DNA from: Ensifer sp. IC3342
GTDB taxonomy: Bacteria; Pseudomonadota; Alphaproteobacteria; Rhizobiales; Rhizobiaceae
Reading direction: 5' to 3'
Assembly (NCBI RefSeq): GCF_020193655.1
Contig: NZ_JADYVE010000004.1
Span: 1-64,000, forward strand
DNA: 64,000 nt
Part shown: one piece after another, positions 25,449-34,935 of the stretch
How positions within the stretch are numbered: position 1 is the first letter of the stretch
Layout: each line of letters starts with the position of its first letter
Made by a program: the position numbers and the translations under genes
Notes under the pieces: model-generated
The model's input: the letters and a program-made list of their open reading frames with translations, nothing else
Told to the model about the DNA's origin: nothing
The model's database searches: none

Positions 25449-26381
25449 ATGGATCGCATCGATGCAATGAAAGTGTTCGTCACCGCGATCGACGAGGGCA
25501 GCCTCGCCGGAGCCGCTCGCCGGTTGAAGCGATCTCCGACGGCGGTCAGCCGGGCGCTGAGCTTCCTGGAAGCCCATGTCGGTGTCGAGCTCTTGCATCG
25601 CACGACCCGCACGCTCAAGCTGAGCGAGGCCGGCCAGCGCTATGCGGCCGCCTGCCGGCGGGTGCTCATCGATCTCGAGGAAGCCGACATGCTGGCCGGC
25701 GGAGAACGTTCGGCTCCGCGTGGCGTGTTGACGATTTCGGCCCCGCCGATCCTTGGCGAAGAGGTACTGCGCCCCATTCTCGATGATTTCCTCGACCTCC
25801 ACCCGGCCGTGTCGGGCCAGCTTCTTCTCTTGGACCGTTTCGTCAACCTTGTAGACGAGGGCGTCGACATTGCTCTGCGCATAGGCCATCTGGCAGATTC
25901 GTCGCTGATCTCCACCCGGCTCGGCGGCGACGTCAGGCGTGTTGTGGTCGCCTCGCCTCGATACCTCGCCAATCACCCCCGCATCGATGAGCCGGCTGAC
26001 CTCGCCAAGCATCAGATCGTCGCATTCACGAATTTCGGTCTTGAGTCCTGGAGCTTTACGCCCGCCAAGGGCTCGTCCATTCCCCGAACGGTCCAGTTCA
26101 CGCCAAGATGCATCGTCAATAGCGTGCGGGCTGCAGCCGCTTCAGCGGCCGCGGGCCACGGTCTGACTCGGCTCTATTCCTACCATGTCGCGGAGTATGT
26201 GAGAGACGGGCGCCTCAAGATCGTGCTCGCCGATGCCGAGCATCCGTCCCTGCCGGCGCATATGCTCGCACCTCAAGGTCGCATGTCCGTGCCGAAGGTC
26301 CGTGCCTTTGTCGACTTCGCCGCGCCGCGTCTTCGCTCCGAATTTGCTCGCCTGGCGGCAGAAGCGGGTACGCTCGGCTGA
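25449..26381 (+). CDS. LysR-family transcriptional regulator
   Basis: A 310-residue regulator. The winged helix-turn-helix is at the N-terminus (MKVFVTAIDEGSLAGAARRLKRSPTAVSRALSFLEAHVGVELLHRTTRTLKLSEAG), followed by a periplasmic-binding-like effector domain. This is the AaeR/DmlR-like branch. The body of the family begins at MDRIDAMKVF (25449); an in-frame ATG at 25410 has a better ribosome site (GGGA, spacing 7) and would add 13 residues. It is divergent from the DJ-1-type gene and likely controls it; it may also act on the downstream SDR-tautomerase-monooxygenase set. Confidence 0.88.
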   Translation: MDRIDAMKVFVTAIDEGSLAGAARRLKRSPTAVSRALSFLEAHVGVELLHRTTRTLKLSEAGQRYAAACRRVLIDLEEADMLAGGERSAPRGVLTISAPPILGEEVLRPILDDFLDLHPAVSGQLLLLDRFVNLVDEGVDIALRIGHLADSSLISTRLGGDVRRVVVASPRYLANHPRIDEPADLAKHQIVAFTNFGLESWSFTPAKGSSIPRTVQFTPRCIVNSVRAAAASAAAGHGLTRLYSYHVAEYVRDGRLKIVLADAEHPSLPAHMLAPQGRMSVPKVRAFVDFAAPRLRSEFARLAAEAGTLG

Positions 26382-26523
26382 TTATGCCGTTTCGCGGATG
26401 AGTGTCCGCCCAATACCGGCAATTCCCCCAAAGAGCGGACAGACCTAACTTCGATTGCACCAACGCCGAGGGCGGAGGGCGGACGCAGGAAGCGGCCGCT
26501 GCAATCGAAAAAGGATCACGATC

Positions 26524-27237
26524 ATGGTTACCGAACAGAAAGCCGTCATCATCACCGGCGCGTCACAGGGCATTGGCGCGGGACTGGTTCGCGCCTACCG
26601 CGACCGGAATTACCGCGTCGTCGCCACGTCCCGGTCCATAAAGCCGAGCGCCGACCCCGATATTCACACGGTCGCCGGCGATATCGGCAAGCCGGAGACC
26701 GCGGAACGTATCGTGCGAGAAGCGCTCGAGCGCTTCGGCCGCATTGACTCGCTCGTCAACAATGCCGGCGTCTTCCTCGCCAAGCCGTTCGTCGAAATGA
26801 CCGAGGAGGACTACGAGCATAACCTCGGCGTGAACGTGGCCGGCTTCTTCCACATCACTCGGCGCGCCGCCGCAGAGATGCTGAAGCAAGGCTCGGGCCA
26901 CATCGTCAGCATCACCACCAGCCTGGTAGACCAGCCGATGGTCGGCATGCCTTCCGCCCTTGCCTCCCTGACTAAGGGCGGCCTGAACGCGGTGACCCGG
27001 TCTCTGGCGATGGAGTTCTCGAAAAGCGGCGTTCGCGTCAACGCGGTCTCCCCGGGGATCATCAAGACTCCCATGCATGCGCCCGAGACGCACTCGGCGC
27101 TGGCCGGACTGCACCCGGTCGGCCGCCTGGGCGATATTCGCGACATCGTCGACGCCGTTCTTTACCTCGAGACCGCGGGCTTCGTCACCGGCGAGATCCT
27201 CCACGTCGACGGCGGCCAGAACGCCGGACGCTGGTAA
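26524..27237 (+). CDS. Atypical short-chain dehydrogenase lacking the catalytic Tyr
   Basis: A 237-residue SDR-fold protein. The cofactor motif TGASQGIGAGLV, the NNAG motif (LVNNAGVFLAK), and the C-terminal GGQNAGRW are in place. At the active site, Ser133 and Lys151 are present (SITTS and LTKGGLNA), but the Tyr four before the Lys is Ala147, and no Tyr occurs from residue 128 to 160. The protein may bind the nucleotide without normal redox catalysis, or use another acid. The ATG at 26524 follows AAGGA. It is probably in an operon with the tautomerase and nitronate monooxygenase. Confidence 0.85.
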   Translation: MVTEQKAVIITGASQGIGAGLVRAYRDRNYRVVATSRSIKPSADPDIHTVAGDIGKPETAERIVREALERFGRIDSLVNNAGVFLAKPFVEMTEEDYEHNLGVNVAGFFHITRRAAAEMLKQGSGHIVSITTSLVDQPMVGMPSALASLTKGGLNAVTRSLAMEFSKSGVRVNAVSPGIIKTPMHAPETHSALAGLHPVGRLGDIRDIVDAVLYLETAGFVTGEILHVDGGQNAGRW

Positions 27238-27252
27238 CCAGCACAGCAAGGA

Positions 27253-27279
27253 GCGGCCGCGCTGCAGTAGCGCGGCCGC
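27253..27279 (+). other. Strong intergenic hairpin
   Basis: A perfect 11-bp GC-rich stem (27253-27263 with 27269-27279, loop GCAGT) lies 15 bases after the SDR stop and about 40 bases before the tautomerase start. No T-run follows. It may stabilise the upstream mRNA or reduce read-through into the next genes. Confidence 0.6.
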
Positions 27280-27317
27280 GGTTCAAGACGCAAACAATTC
27301 CCGCAAAGGAGACTGCA

Positions 27318-27557
27318 ATGCCGATAGTCACCGTACAGGTTACCCGCGAGGGAAGCGCACCGGGCCGCAATTCGGTCACGCCTGAAGAAAAGGCCGCGAT
27401 CATCAAGGGCGTCAGCGAGGTGCTTCTCAACGTTCTGAACAAGCCGCTCGAATCCACCTATGTCGTGATCGAGGAAGTCGATCTCGACAATTGGGGCTGG
27501 GGCGGCCTTCCCACGGTTCAATACCGCCAACAACGGGCCGCAGAGGCAAAGTCCTGA
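27318..27557 (+). CDS. 4-oxalocrotonate tautomerase-family protein
   Basis: A 79-residue member of the tautomerase superfamily. After removal of Met, Pro1 (MPIVTVQVTREG) is the catalytic base, the defining feature of the family. A single beta-alpha-beta unit is followed by a C-terminal extension. The ribosome site AAAGGAG precedes the ATG. The substrate is unknown; relatives tautomerise keto-enol intermediates of aromatic breakdown. It is 80 bp after an SDR gene and about 100 bp before a nitronate monooxygenase, so it may work on the same compound. Confidence 0.85.
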   Translation: MPIVTVQVTREGSAPGRNSVTPEEKAAIIKGVSEVLLNVLNKPLESTYVVIEEVDLDNWGWGGLPTVQYRQQRAAEAKS

Positions 27558-27658
27558 TGCCGCCAACCAAGGCGTTTGCCGCCTGCCGGTGCGCCCGCAG
27601 GCGGCAAGCCGTTCCACACAGACGAAAAATCGACCGGCACTTCCGGAGGAGGTCGAAC

Positions 27659-28702
27659 ATGGCAACGATCATCGACAACTATGCTTTTCGAAAACTGGGG
27701 CTCAAGCATCCCCTCATTGTCGCGCCGATGGCGGGCGGCCCCTCATCGCCTGTGCTTGTGGCGGCAGCGTCAGCCGCAGGCGCGCTGGGGTCAGCCGGTG
27801 CGGCCTATTCAAGTCCGGAGGAGATCGAGAAATTCGCCGCGCAAGTTCGTCAGCGCACCGATCGGCGCTTTGCGATCAACCTCTTCATTCCCCACCCGAT
27901 CCCCCAGATTGATCCCGGGACGATTGAGCGAGCATTCGCAGCCACCGCCAAGTGCCGCGCCGAACTCGATCTGGCGCCGGCGCCCTTCTCCGGGCCGTAT
28001 GCGGAAGACTTCGATGCACAGTTCGAGGCGGTCCTCCGGACCGGACCGGCTGTCTTCAGCTTCGTCTTCGGGTTGCTTACCGCCGAGCATATGCGCGCTG
28101 CACGACGGGCTGGCATGCTGCTGATTGGCACTGCCACAACGCCGGAGGAAGCGCAGCTTCTCGAAGAGAGCGGAGCCGATGCGATCACGCTTCAGGGCTT
28201 CGAGGCCGGCGGTCACCGCGGCATCTTCGATCCGGACGCCGCCGACGGCGAGATCGGCCTCCGGGACCTGCTGGCGCTGACTGTGCCTAGGATTCGGGTC
28301 CCATTGATCGCGGCGGGCGGAATCATGACCGCTGCCGACATCCGCGCAGCACTTGCAGCCGGAGCCCAGGCTGTGCAGATGGGCACGGCCTTCCTCGCGA
28401 CCGCCGAAGCGGGCACCTCCGCGCCCTACCGGTCGAAGCTCCGGGAATCCGTACGAACGACACGGACGACGCGGGTCTTTTCGGGTCGTCTGGCGCGCGG
28501 GATCGAGAACCGCTTCATGCACGAGATGGACGCCGAGGCAATCATGCCCTTCCCGGCGCAGAACAAGTTCACGCGCGACATCAGAAGCGCATCGGCGGCA
28601 CGCGGTTCGGCGGATTTCCTGTCGTTGTGGGCGGGCACAGGACAAGGAGATCTATGGCAGGGCTCGGCATCCGAGCTGATCGGCCAACTCTTCTCGAAAT
28701 GA
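27659..28702 (+). CDS. Nitronate monooxygenase (2-nitropropane dioxygenase-like)
   Basis: A 347-residue FMN-dependent TIM-barrel enzyme. It has LKHPLIVAPMAGG at the N-terminus, GADAITLQGFEAGGHRG with the conserved catalytic His, IAAGGIMTAADIRAALAAGAQAVQMGTAFL for phosphate binding, and a late FSGRLARGIENRF segment. It oxidises alkyl nitronates such as propionate 3-nitronate. The ATG at 27659 follows GGAGGAGG; the longer frame overlaps the tautomerase gene. The gene ends convergently with the SDR at 28762. Confidence 0.9.
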   Translation: MATIIDNYAFRKLGLKHPLIVAPMAGGPSSPVLVAAASAAGALGSAGAAYSSPEEIEKFAAQVRQRTDRRFAINLFIPHPIPQIDPGTIERAFAATAKCRAELDLAPAPFSGPYAEDFDAQFEAVLRTGPAVFSFVFGLLTAEHMRAARRAGMLLIGTATTPEEAQLLEESGADAITLQGFEAGGHRGIFDPDAADGEIGLRDLLALTVPRIRVPLIAAGGIMTAADIRAALAAGAQAVQMGTAFLATAEAGTSAPYRSKLRESVRTTRTTRVFSGRLARGIENRFMHEMDAEAIMPFPAQNKFTRDIRSASAARGSADFLSLWAGTGQGDLWQGSASELIGQLFSK

Positions 28703-28761
28703 AGGAACACTCGGGATGGACGCGCTTGCAGGTCGCCTGTCTGGCTGGGCGAACCCGATGG

Positions 28762-29529
28762 TCACAGGCAGGTCGTAATCCCGCCGTCGACGTAAAGCGT
28801 GTGTCCATTGACAAAGGATGATGCATTGCTGGCGAGGAAGACGGCCGCGCCGACGAGTTCATCGACCTCGCCCCAGCGTGCCGCCGGTGTCCGCTTTTCC
28901 AGCCACGAAGAAAATTCCTCGCTGTCAACAAGCGCCTGGTTCAACGGCGTCTTGAAATAGCCTGGCGCAATGGCGTTCACCTGCAAGCCATGCTTCGCCC
29001 AGTCGGCGCACATGCCGCGCGTCAGGTTTTTCACCGCACCCTTGGTGGCCGTATAGGGGGCGATGCCCGGGCGCGCGAGCTCGCTCTGCACGGAGGCGAT
29101 GTTTATGATCTTGCCCGCTCCGCGCTTGATCATGTGGCGGGCGACCGCCTGCCCAACGTAGAAAACGCTGGAGACATTCACCCTCAGCAATTGCTCCCAG
29201 CGCTCGGCCGGAAAGTCCTCGAGCGCCGTGCGAAACTGCATGCCGGCATTGTTGACCAGGATGTCGATCGGCCCGATATCCCGCTCGATCGCGTCGACGC
29301 TGTTCCTGACCGCGTCGTGGTCGGTGACGTCGAAGTCGGAAACCGACACCTCGTGTCCGGCGTCTCGCAGAGCTTTGGCTGCACTCTCCAGCTTTGAACG
29401 GTCCCGGCCATTGAGCACGATCGCGGCACCGTGCTCGGCGAGCCCACGCGCCAGCGCGTAGCCGATGCCCTGCGACGAGCCGGTGACCAGAGCAAGCCTG
29501 CCTGTGAGGTCAAAAAGCGGAAAGACCAT
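28762..29529 (-). CDS. Short-chain dehydrogenase (gluconate 5-dehydrogenase-like)
   Basis: A 255-residue classical SDR with all catalytic residues: TGSSQGIGYALA for the cofactor, NNAGMQFRT, the Ser in NIASVQS, and YTATKGAVKNL. It most resembles gluconate 5-dehydrogenase/IdnO-type 2-keto acid or sugar-acid reductases. The start at 29529 follows AGGAGA and overlaps the preceding FAD oxidoreductase gene by 20 bp. It is the last gene of the operon running 33943 to 28762. Within that operon it could interconvert a hydroxy- and a keto-acid intermediate. Confidence 0.88.
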   Translation of the reverse strand: MVFPLFDLTGRLALVTGSSQGIGYALARGLAEHGAAIVLNGRDRSKLESAAKALRDAGHEVSVSDFDVTDHDAVRNSVDAIERDIGPIDILVNNAGMQFRTALEDFPAERWEQLLRVNVSSVFYVGQAVARHMIKRGAGKIINIASVQSELARPGIAPYTATKGAVKNLTRGMCADWAKHGLQVNAIAPGYFKTPLNQALVDSEEFSSWLEKRTPAARWGEVDELVGAAVFLASNASSFVNGHTLYVDGGITTCL

Positions 29530-30757
29530 AGCTTTGTTCTCCTGCGCGATCGCTTCTAGCCCCAGCTTGCGACAGTCGGTCAACGATCATGTCCGCGATC
29601 GGCATCGCCGAGGTCGCTGCTGGCGACGGGGCATTACAGACATGCAGCATGCGCTGGGTCTCGAGGAAGATGAAGTCCTGCGCCAGGGAGCCGTCACGCC
29701 CGACGGCTTGCGCCCTGATGCCGGCCTGCATCGGCTGCAGGTCCTCCAGGCGCAGGGAGGGGCAGTATTTCTGGCATGCGCGGAGGTAACGGCTCTTGAA
29801 AACGGAATCCAGCATCTCCTGCGCGCCGGATCTCCAGTTCTTGGCGATGGTGCGCCAGAAACCGGGAAAGATTGCATAGGAAAGCACATCCCGTGGCGAA
29901 ACGGAGCCCTTGCGGTACCCTTCACGGGCAAAGCCCAGGACGGCATTTGGGCCGACTGTCAATCTTCCGTCGATCATCGGGGTGAGGTGAATACCCAAGA
30001 AGGGAAGTCCGGGATCAGGTACTGGGTAAATCATAGCACGCACCAGCCCCTGTTTCTCGGGCGCCACCTGATAGTATTCGCCTCTGAAGGGCACGATCTT
30101 ATGCGCCGGGCGCAACCCGGCGAGGCGAGCCAGTCGGTCGGATTGCAGGCCGGCGCATGCGATAAGACGTCCGGCGGTGAGCGTGCGTCCATCGAGCCCG
30201 ATCTCTACCGCATTGCCACGCTCTGTGAGGCGGTCGACAGTACTGTCGAGCAGCAGCGTGCCGCCCCTGCTCACGAAATCATCGGCCAGCTTGCGCAGCA
30301 CCAGCCCGTAGTCGACGATGGCGGCGGCCGGGACAAAGAGAGCCTTGGTTCCGGCGATATGAGGCTCGCGCTCGGAAATTTCCGCCTCAGAAAGACTTTC
30401 GGTGACAATCCCGTTGATCTTGGCGCGCTCGGCGAGCGCGTCGAGCCGCTGCTCCTCGAGCGGAGAGGTCGCGACGATCAACTTACCGCGCTCCTCGTAG
30501 GGGATGTTCTGCTCGCTGCAAAATGCCTTCGTCCGGCGTTCTCCCTCGGCACACAGGCGTGCTTTGAGACTGCCTGGAGCATAGTAGATTCCGGAGTGGA
30601 TCACGCCGCTGTTGCGGCCGGTCTGATGCAGGCCGAGCGCGGCTTCCTTTTCGACAAGCACGACGCCCGCGCCGGGGTAGCGCAGCAGCAGCGCCCGTGC
30701 CGTTGCGACACCAACTATTCCTCCCCCAATCACACAGTAGTCGTAGTGAACCGACAT
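29510..30757 (-). CDS. lhgO: L-2-hydroxyglutarate oxidase-like FAD oxidoreductase
   Basis: A 415-residue DAO-family flavoprotein. The FAD motif is YCVIGGGIVGVATARALLLRYPGAGVVLVEKE, followed by the LhgO-type signature GLHQTGRNSGVIHSGIYYAPGSLKARLC. The length and signature fit L-2-hydroxyglutarate oxidase. However, its place in an operon with a SelA-like PLP enzyme and an ABC transporter suggests a related 2-hydroxy or amino acid as the true substrate. It overlaps the SDR gene by 20 bp at its 3' end. Confidence 0.85.
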   Translation of the reverse strand: MSVHYDYCVIGGGIVGVATARALLLRYPGAGVVLVEKEAALGLHQTGRNSGVIHSGIYYAPGSLKARLCAEGERRTKAFCSEQNIPYEERGKLIVATSPLEEQRLDALAERAKINGIVTESLSEAEISEREPHIAGTKALFVPAAAIVDYGLVLRKLADDFVSRGGTLLLDSTVDRLTERGNAVEIGLDGRTLTAGRLIACAGLQSDRLARLAGLRPAHKIVPFRGEYYQVAPEKQGLVRAMIYPVPDPGLPFLGIHLTPMIDGRLTVGPNAVLGFAREGYRKGSVSPRDVLSYAIFPGFWRTIAKNWRSGAQEMLDSVFKSRYLRACQKYCPSLRLEDLQPMQAGIRAQAVGRDGSLAQDFIFLETQRMLHVCNAPSPAATSAMPIADMIVDRLSQAGARSDRAGEQSYGLSAF

Positions 30758-30864
30758 GGATACCGTTGCCCCCGTTCCGTGATCCCCATCCCCGGCTGAG
30801 TATGGCTATCTGGGAAATGGACGCAATCACATGCGTGATCGGGATAATGCCAAAGTTGGGTCCG

Positions 30865-32700
30865 CTAGATCTGGACGAAATGATCCTGTGTGACCTCATG
30901 ATAGCGCCGCACCTCTGGAACGTAGTCGGGCGCTCGCAAGGGGCTCTTCAGCTCGTCGCTCGCAACGTTTCGACGCCTATGACGACGGCTCGGATCGGCG
31001 ATCGGTACGGCAGCCATGAGCTTCTTCGTGTAGGGATGCTGCGGGTTCTCGAATACCTCTGCGCGTGGGCCGATCTCGACGATCTCGCCGAGATACATGA
31101 CCGCGACCCGATGGCTGACGCGTTCGACGACGGCCATGTCGTGGGAGATGAAGAGATAGGCAAGCCCAAGGCTCGCCTGCAGCTCGAGCAGAAGATTGAT
31201 GACCTGCGCCTTGATCGACACGTCCAGAGCGGAAACGGACTCGTCGGCGACGATGACCTTGGGATCAAGCGCCAGAGCCCGGGCGATGCAGACGCGTTGG
31301 CGCTGACCGCCGGAAAACTCGTGCGGGTAGCGTGATGCCATGTCTGGCTGAAGTCCAACGCGCTCGAGCAGGTCGACGACCTTTTCGCGGGCCTGTTTCG
31401 CGGACCCGAGCCTGTGCTCCAGATAGGGCTCAGCAATTGCAGCGCCGACGGTCATGCGCGGGTTGAGGCTGGCGAAGGGGTCCTGGAAAATCATCTGCAT
31501 GGTCCGACGCATTTCACGGAGCGCCTTGCGGTCCATGGCGAGCACGTCCTTGCCGTCGAGCATGACGGAGCCGCTCTGCGGCTCGATCAGCCGCATGATC
31601 GCCCGCCCGGTCGTCGACTTGCCACAGCCGGATTCGCCGACCAGCGAAAGCGTCTCCCCCTGCTTGAGGCTAAAGGAAACATTCTCGATCGCGTGCACCC
31701 GGCCCTGCAGCTTGCCGAGCAGACCGGCATGGACGTCAAAGCGCTTGACGAGGTTCTTCACCTCCAGGATCGGCCGCTGATCCGTCGCAACTGTGTTGAC
31801 ACGCTGGGTGGGGACATCCGGCAGGCCGGTGGCGCTGTCGATCATCGGAAAGCGGAGCGGCTGCGCCTCTCCCTTCATGGAGCCCAGCATTGGCACGGCG
31901 GAAAGCAACGCCCGGGTATAGGCATGCCTGGGTCGAAGAAAGATATCCTCCGTCCTGCCGGTCTCGACCGCGTCGCCGCGATACATGACGACCGTGCGGT
32001 CGGCAATCTCGGCGACGACACCCATATCGTGGGTGATGAAGAGCACGGATGCCCCTTCCTCCTCCTGCAACACCTTGATCAGGTCGAGGATCTGCCCCTG
32101 GATGGTCACGTCGAGGGCTGTGGTCGGCTCGTCGGCGATCAGCAGCTTCGGCCGGCTCGCCAATGCCATGGCGATCATCACCCGCTGGCGCATGCCACCG
32201 GAGAGACGATGCGGATATTCGTCGAAACGCGACGCTGCCGAGGGAATGCGCACTTTGTCGAGAAGGCGGATGGTCTCAGCCCTACCCTCGGCCTTCGTCA
32301 TCGGCCGGTGACACAGGAGCGCCTCGGAGATCTGGTCTCCGATCGTGAACAGCGGGTTGAGGCTGGTCATCGGCTCCTGAAAGATCATCGCGACGTCATT
32401 GCCGCGAACCTTGCGCATCTCGCTTTCGGGGAGGTCGAGGATGTTGCGCCCACCGAGGATAACACGCCCTTCAGTACGGCTCGTGTCCTTCTGCAAGAGA
32501 CGCATGATCGACAGCGACGTGACGCTCTTACCCGAGCCCGATTCGCCGACGATGGCGACCGTCTCGCCGGGCGCCACCGAGAAGGAAATGTCGCGCACCA
32601 CCGGCTTCCAGGCGCCGTCGACCAGAAACGAGGTCGTCAGGCTCTCGACAGAAAGAACGGGCGCCGTCTGGCGGACAGTCTGCGTGTCGGAATGGGCCAT
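30865..32700 (-). CDS. Dipeptide/oligopeptide-type ABC transporter, fused double ATPase
   Basis: A 611-residue protein with two complete ATPase halves (DppD-DppF fusion, GsiA-like). Half 1 has [25 protein letters not shown] and [11 protein letters not shown]. Half 2 has [25 protein letters not shown] and [11 protein letters not shown]. Each half ends with the oligopeptide-type C-terminal extension. It energises import across the inner membrane. The permease and binding-protein genes lie on the other side of the IclR gene (36682-40102), so the transporter is split over two operons. The start at 32700 has AAGGGA at spacing 9; the ATG at 32709 is too close. Confidence 0.92.
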   Translation of the reverse strand: MAHSDTQTVRQTAPVLSVESLTTSFLVDGAWKPVVRDISFSVAPGETVAIVGESGSGKSVTSLSIMRLLQKDTSRTEGRVILGGRNILDLPESEMRKVRGNDVAMIFQEPMTSLNPLFTIGDQISEALLCHRPMTKAEGRAETIRLLDKVRIPSAASRFDEYPHRLSGGMRQRVMIAMALASRPKLLIADEPTTALDVTIQGQILDLIKVLQEEEGASVLFITHDMGVVAEIADRTVVMYRGDAVETGRTEDIFLRPRHAYTRALLSAVPMLGSMKGEAQPLRFPMIDSATGLPDVPTQRVNTVATDQRPILEVKNLVKRFDVHAGLLGKLQGRVHAIENVSFSLKQGETLSLVGESGCGKSTTGRAIMRLIEPQSGSVMLDGKDVLAMDRKALREMRRTMQMIFQDPFASLNPRMTVGAAIAEPYLEHRLGSAKQAREKVVDLLERVGLQPDMASRYPHEFSGGQRQRVCIARALALDPKVIVADESVSALDVSIKAQVINLLLELQASLGLAYLFISHDMAVVERVSHRVAVMYLGEIVEIGPRAEVFENPQHPYTKKLMAAVPIADPSRRHRRRNVASDELKSPLRAPDYVPEVRRYHEVTQDHFVQI

Positions 32701-32743
32701 GTCTAACATCCCTTAAGGTTTCTGCTCGTTGGTCGCGTACGTC

Positions 32744-33943
32744 TCAATCGGGCCAGCGCTTGAGGCTTGCGAAGCGACGTGCATTGCGTTCGGCAAGCGG
32801 CGTGGCGATGATCTCGTTCGAACTCCTTGCCTTGGTGAGCTCGGCGGCGAGCCGCTCGGCAACAACCGTCTCCTGTCCCGGATGCAGGTTGCAGGGGTCG
32901 AGGTAGAAATAGTTGTGCTCGACCTCGTGGTCGCGCACGATCACGGGTGGCGTGCCGCGGGCGAGCGCATCCGCCAGATCCCAGGCGGTGATATGGGCCT
33001 CCTCAGGCGTGATGTTCACACGCAAGCGGTCGAGCGGATTGCCGGTCGGGTCAGGCTCGATCACCGGCTTGACGCCGGGGCGGCCCTCGAGCGTATCCCG
33101 CCAGATGTGGAGGTAGCTGGTTTCCCGCGCGCGGATGCCGGCGTGGTCGCGCTTCTCCCAGGCATCAAGCGCCGCCATGACGCCGAGCATGCTTTCCTTA
33201 CCGACCTTCATGCCGCGGCCGATGCCGAGGTTTTGCAGGAAGGCGTTGCGCACCAGTGCCTTCGAGCCGGAGACGATGCCCGAGGTCGGGCCGCCCAGGA
33301 ACTTGTGGCCGGAATAGAGCGCGATATCCGCGCCGGCCGCGAGGAAGCCCCTGAGATCGTATTCGGAGGCCGCGTCGACGATAACCGGCACGCCCTTGGC
33401 GTGGCAGACTTCGACGAATTCGCTGAGGCCGACCAGACCGTATTGCACGACGTGGTGGGAGACGACGTAGACAGCGACGGCGGTACGCTCGTTGATCGCG
33501 CCTTCGATGTGGTAGCGGTGGGTCGAGGTCGCCTGGCCGACGAGCACCGGCTTGGCGCCGGCAAGACGAATTGCTTGGTCCACCGGCGCACCATAGCTGA
33601 CGACGTGGCCCATCTGGATGATCACCTCGTTCTTGAGCCCCGCCGTGTCGGGCAGGCGCTCAATCGCGGCAATGTCGTCGCCCGTCATTGCACCGGCAAC
33701 AGCTAGGGTGATACCGGCAGAACAAGAGGCGGTGACGAAGCCCGCCTCACCGCCCGTCAGCCGCGCGATCACGGGACTTACCTTGCGTTGCAGGTCATTG
33801 ATCTCCACGAATTGCGGCAGTATGGCTGTCATCGCGGCGATCGCTTCCGGAACCACGATCGATGCGCCAAGGCTGGTCATCGTGCCGGAGACGTTGATTA
33901 CGGGACGAAGTCCGAGGGCGTCGCGGATGTCGCGGTCAGGCAT
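32744..33943 (-). CDS. SelA-like PLP-dependent enzyme (DgaE-type lyase)
   Basis: A 399-residue fold-type I PLP enzyme resembling selenocysteine synthase and D-glucosaminate-6-phosphate ammonia-lyase. It shows [19 protein letters not shown], an [17 protein letters not shown] cofactor-binding segment, [12 protein letters not shown] with the ring-binding Asp, and the PLP Lys in [13 protein letters not shown]. SelA itself acts on tRNA and is far larger in context (with selB), which is absent here. A catabolic beta-elimination or racemisation of an amino acid is likely. The ATG at 33943 follows GGAGA; frames from 33955 and 33970 are possible. First gene of a four-gene operon. Confidence 0.85.
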   Translation of the reverse strand: MPDRDIRDALGLRPVINVSGTMTSLGASIVVPEAIAAMTAILPQFVEINDLQRKVSPVIARLTGGEAGFVTASCSAGITLAVAGAMTGDDIAAIERLPDTAGLKNEVIIQMGHVVSYGAPVDQAIRLAGAKPVLVGQATSTHRYHIEGAINERTAVAVYVVSHHVVQYGLVGLSEFVEVCHAKGVPVIVDAASEYDLRGFLAAGADIALYSGHKFLGGPTSGIVSGSKALVRNAFLQNLGIGRGMKVGKESMLGVMAALDAWEKRDHAGIRARETSYLHIWRDTLEGRPGVKPVIEPDPTGNPLDRLRVNITPEEAHITAWDLADALARGTPPVIVRDHEVEHNYFYLDPCNLHPGQETVVAERLAAELTKARSSNEIIATPLAERNARRFASLKRWPD

Positions 33944-33985
33944 AGTGGTCTCCATTAGATTTTCTCGCATGCAAGGGCAGGAACA

Positions 33986-34029
33986 ATATTCCGTTTTTGC
34001 GGAATATATCCCATAATAATGTTGTTTGA
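33986..34029. promoter_or_regulatory. IclR-cluster operator region 1
   Basis: A perfect 8-bp inverted repeat (ATATTCCG 33986-33993, CGGAATAT 34000-34007) is followed by CCATAATAATGTTGTTTGA (34011-34029). The second sequence matches 17 of 19 bases with one before the binding-protein gene at 40124-40142. It lies between the divergent SelA-like and IclR genes and probably controls both. Confidence 0.72.
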
Positions 34030-34107
34030 GCGCTGGCTCCGCTGCGACGGCATTCCGCCGTCCGCGGCAAACGGAGCTTCCGCTTGGCGCGGTACGGGAG
34101 CAGAGAC

Positions 34108-34920
34108 GTGGACAGCAACGCGATTGAAACCGAACTCAATGCGGAGTCGAGTGGCAAGGCGCGCCGCTCGCGCGTGAGCGGCATGGACCGGGCACTGCAG
34201 GTGCTCGACTTCCTTTACGAGACCGGTTCGCCAAGCGGCGTCTATGCGATCGCCAAGGCTGTCGGCGCACCGCTTTCCACCATCTACGTGACCGTCGATG
34301 ACATGGTGGAGAAAAATCTGCTCAGCCGCGACGCCGACGGGTCGGTCTGGCTCGGCGACCGCCTTTACCACTATGGCCTCGCCTATGCCCGCTCGCTCGA
34401 TTTCCTGGGTGTCGCCACGCGCGAAATGCACGATCTCGGCCGCGAGGTTTCCGAAACCATCCAGCTCTGCGGCCGCGACGGGGACTATATGCAGGTGCTC
34501 GCCATGGCGGACGGCCCGGGCCATTTCCAAGTCACGTCCCGCGTCGGCACGCGTGTACCGCTCAACTGGACCGCATCGGGCCGGCTGTTGGTCGGGCATC
34601 TTCCGGCCGACGAGCGGCTCGAGCTCTTTCGCCGCTGCGCCCGCTCCTCGCCGACCGGGCGTGCCGACATCGACCCCGCGACCCTTTCGGCGCAGGCGGA
34701 AAGCGCGCTTGCGGCAAAGCTCTCCATCCAGGCGGGCGAATCCGATTATGCCGTTGCCTGCGTCGCCGCACCGATCCTCGACGACAAGGGAAGTTGCGTC
34801 GCGACCATCTCCATTGTTCTGCCCGAACAGAAGGTGCTCGACGACCGGGATTACTACGCCCGCCACGTTCAGGTTTCCGCCGAGCGGATCGAGAAGATGA
34901 TGGGCTGGCGCAGCCATTGA
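34108..34920 (+). CDS. IclR-family transcriptional regulator
   Basis: A 270-residue regulator. The N-terminal winged helix has [50 protein letters not shown]. The C-terminal GAF-like effector domain includes [22 protein letters not shown] and later [25 protein letters not shown], both typical of IclR. The GTG at 34108 follows GGGAG at spacing 7; a TTG eight codons earlier is less likely. It stands between two operons that share its putative operator, and is probably a repressor released by the transported substrate or its product. Confidence 0.9.
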   Translation: MDSNAIETELNAESSGKARRSRVSGMDRALQVLDFLYETGSPSGVYAIAKAVGAPLSTIYVTVDDMVEKNLLSRDADGSVWLGDRLYHYGLAYARSLDFLGVATREMHDLGREVSETIQLCGRDGDYMQVLAMADGPGHFQVTSRVGTRVPLNWTASGRLLVGHLPADERLELFRRCARSSPTGRADIDPATLSAQAESALAAKLSIQAGESDYAVACVAAPILDDKGSCVATISIVLPEQKVLDDRDYYARHVQVSAERIEKMMGWRSH

Positions 34921-34935
34921 TCGCTTCCTCCGTCG

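Noticed and set aside
31414..32706. 430-residue plus-strand frame
   Set aside because: Antisense to the double ABC ATPase gene, which carries all nucleotide-binding motifs.
32744..33943. Selenocysteine synthase (selA) call for the SelA-like gene
   Set aside because: No selB, selD or tRNA-Sec is seen, and the neighbours are transport and catabolic genes; a catabolic PLP enzyme is more likely.
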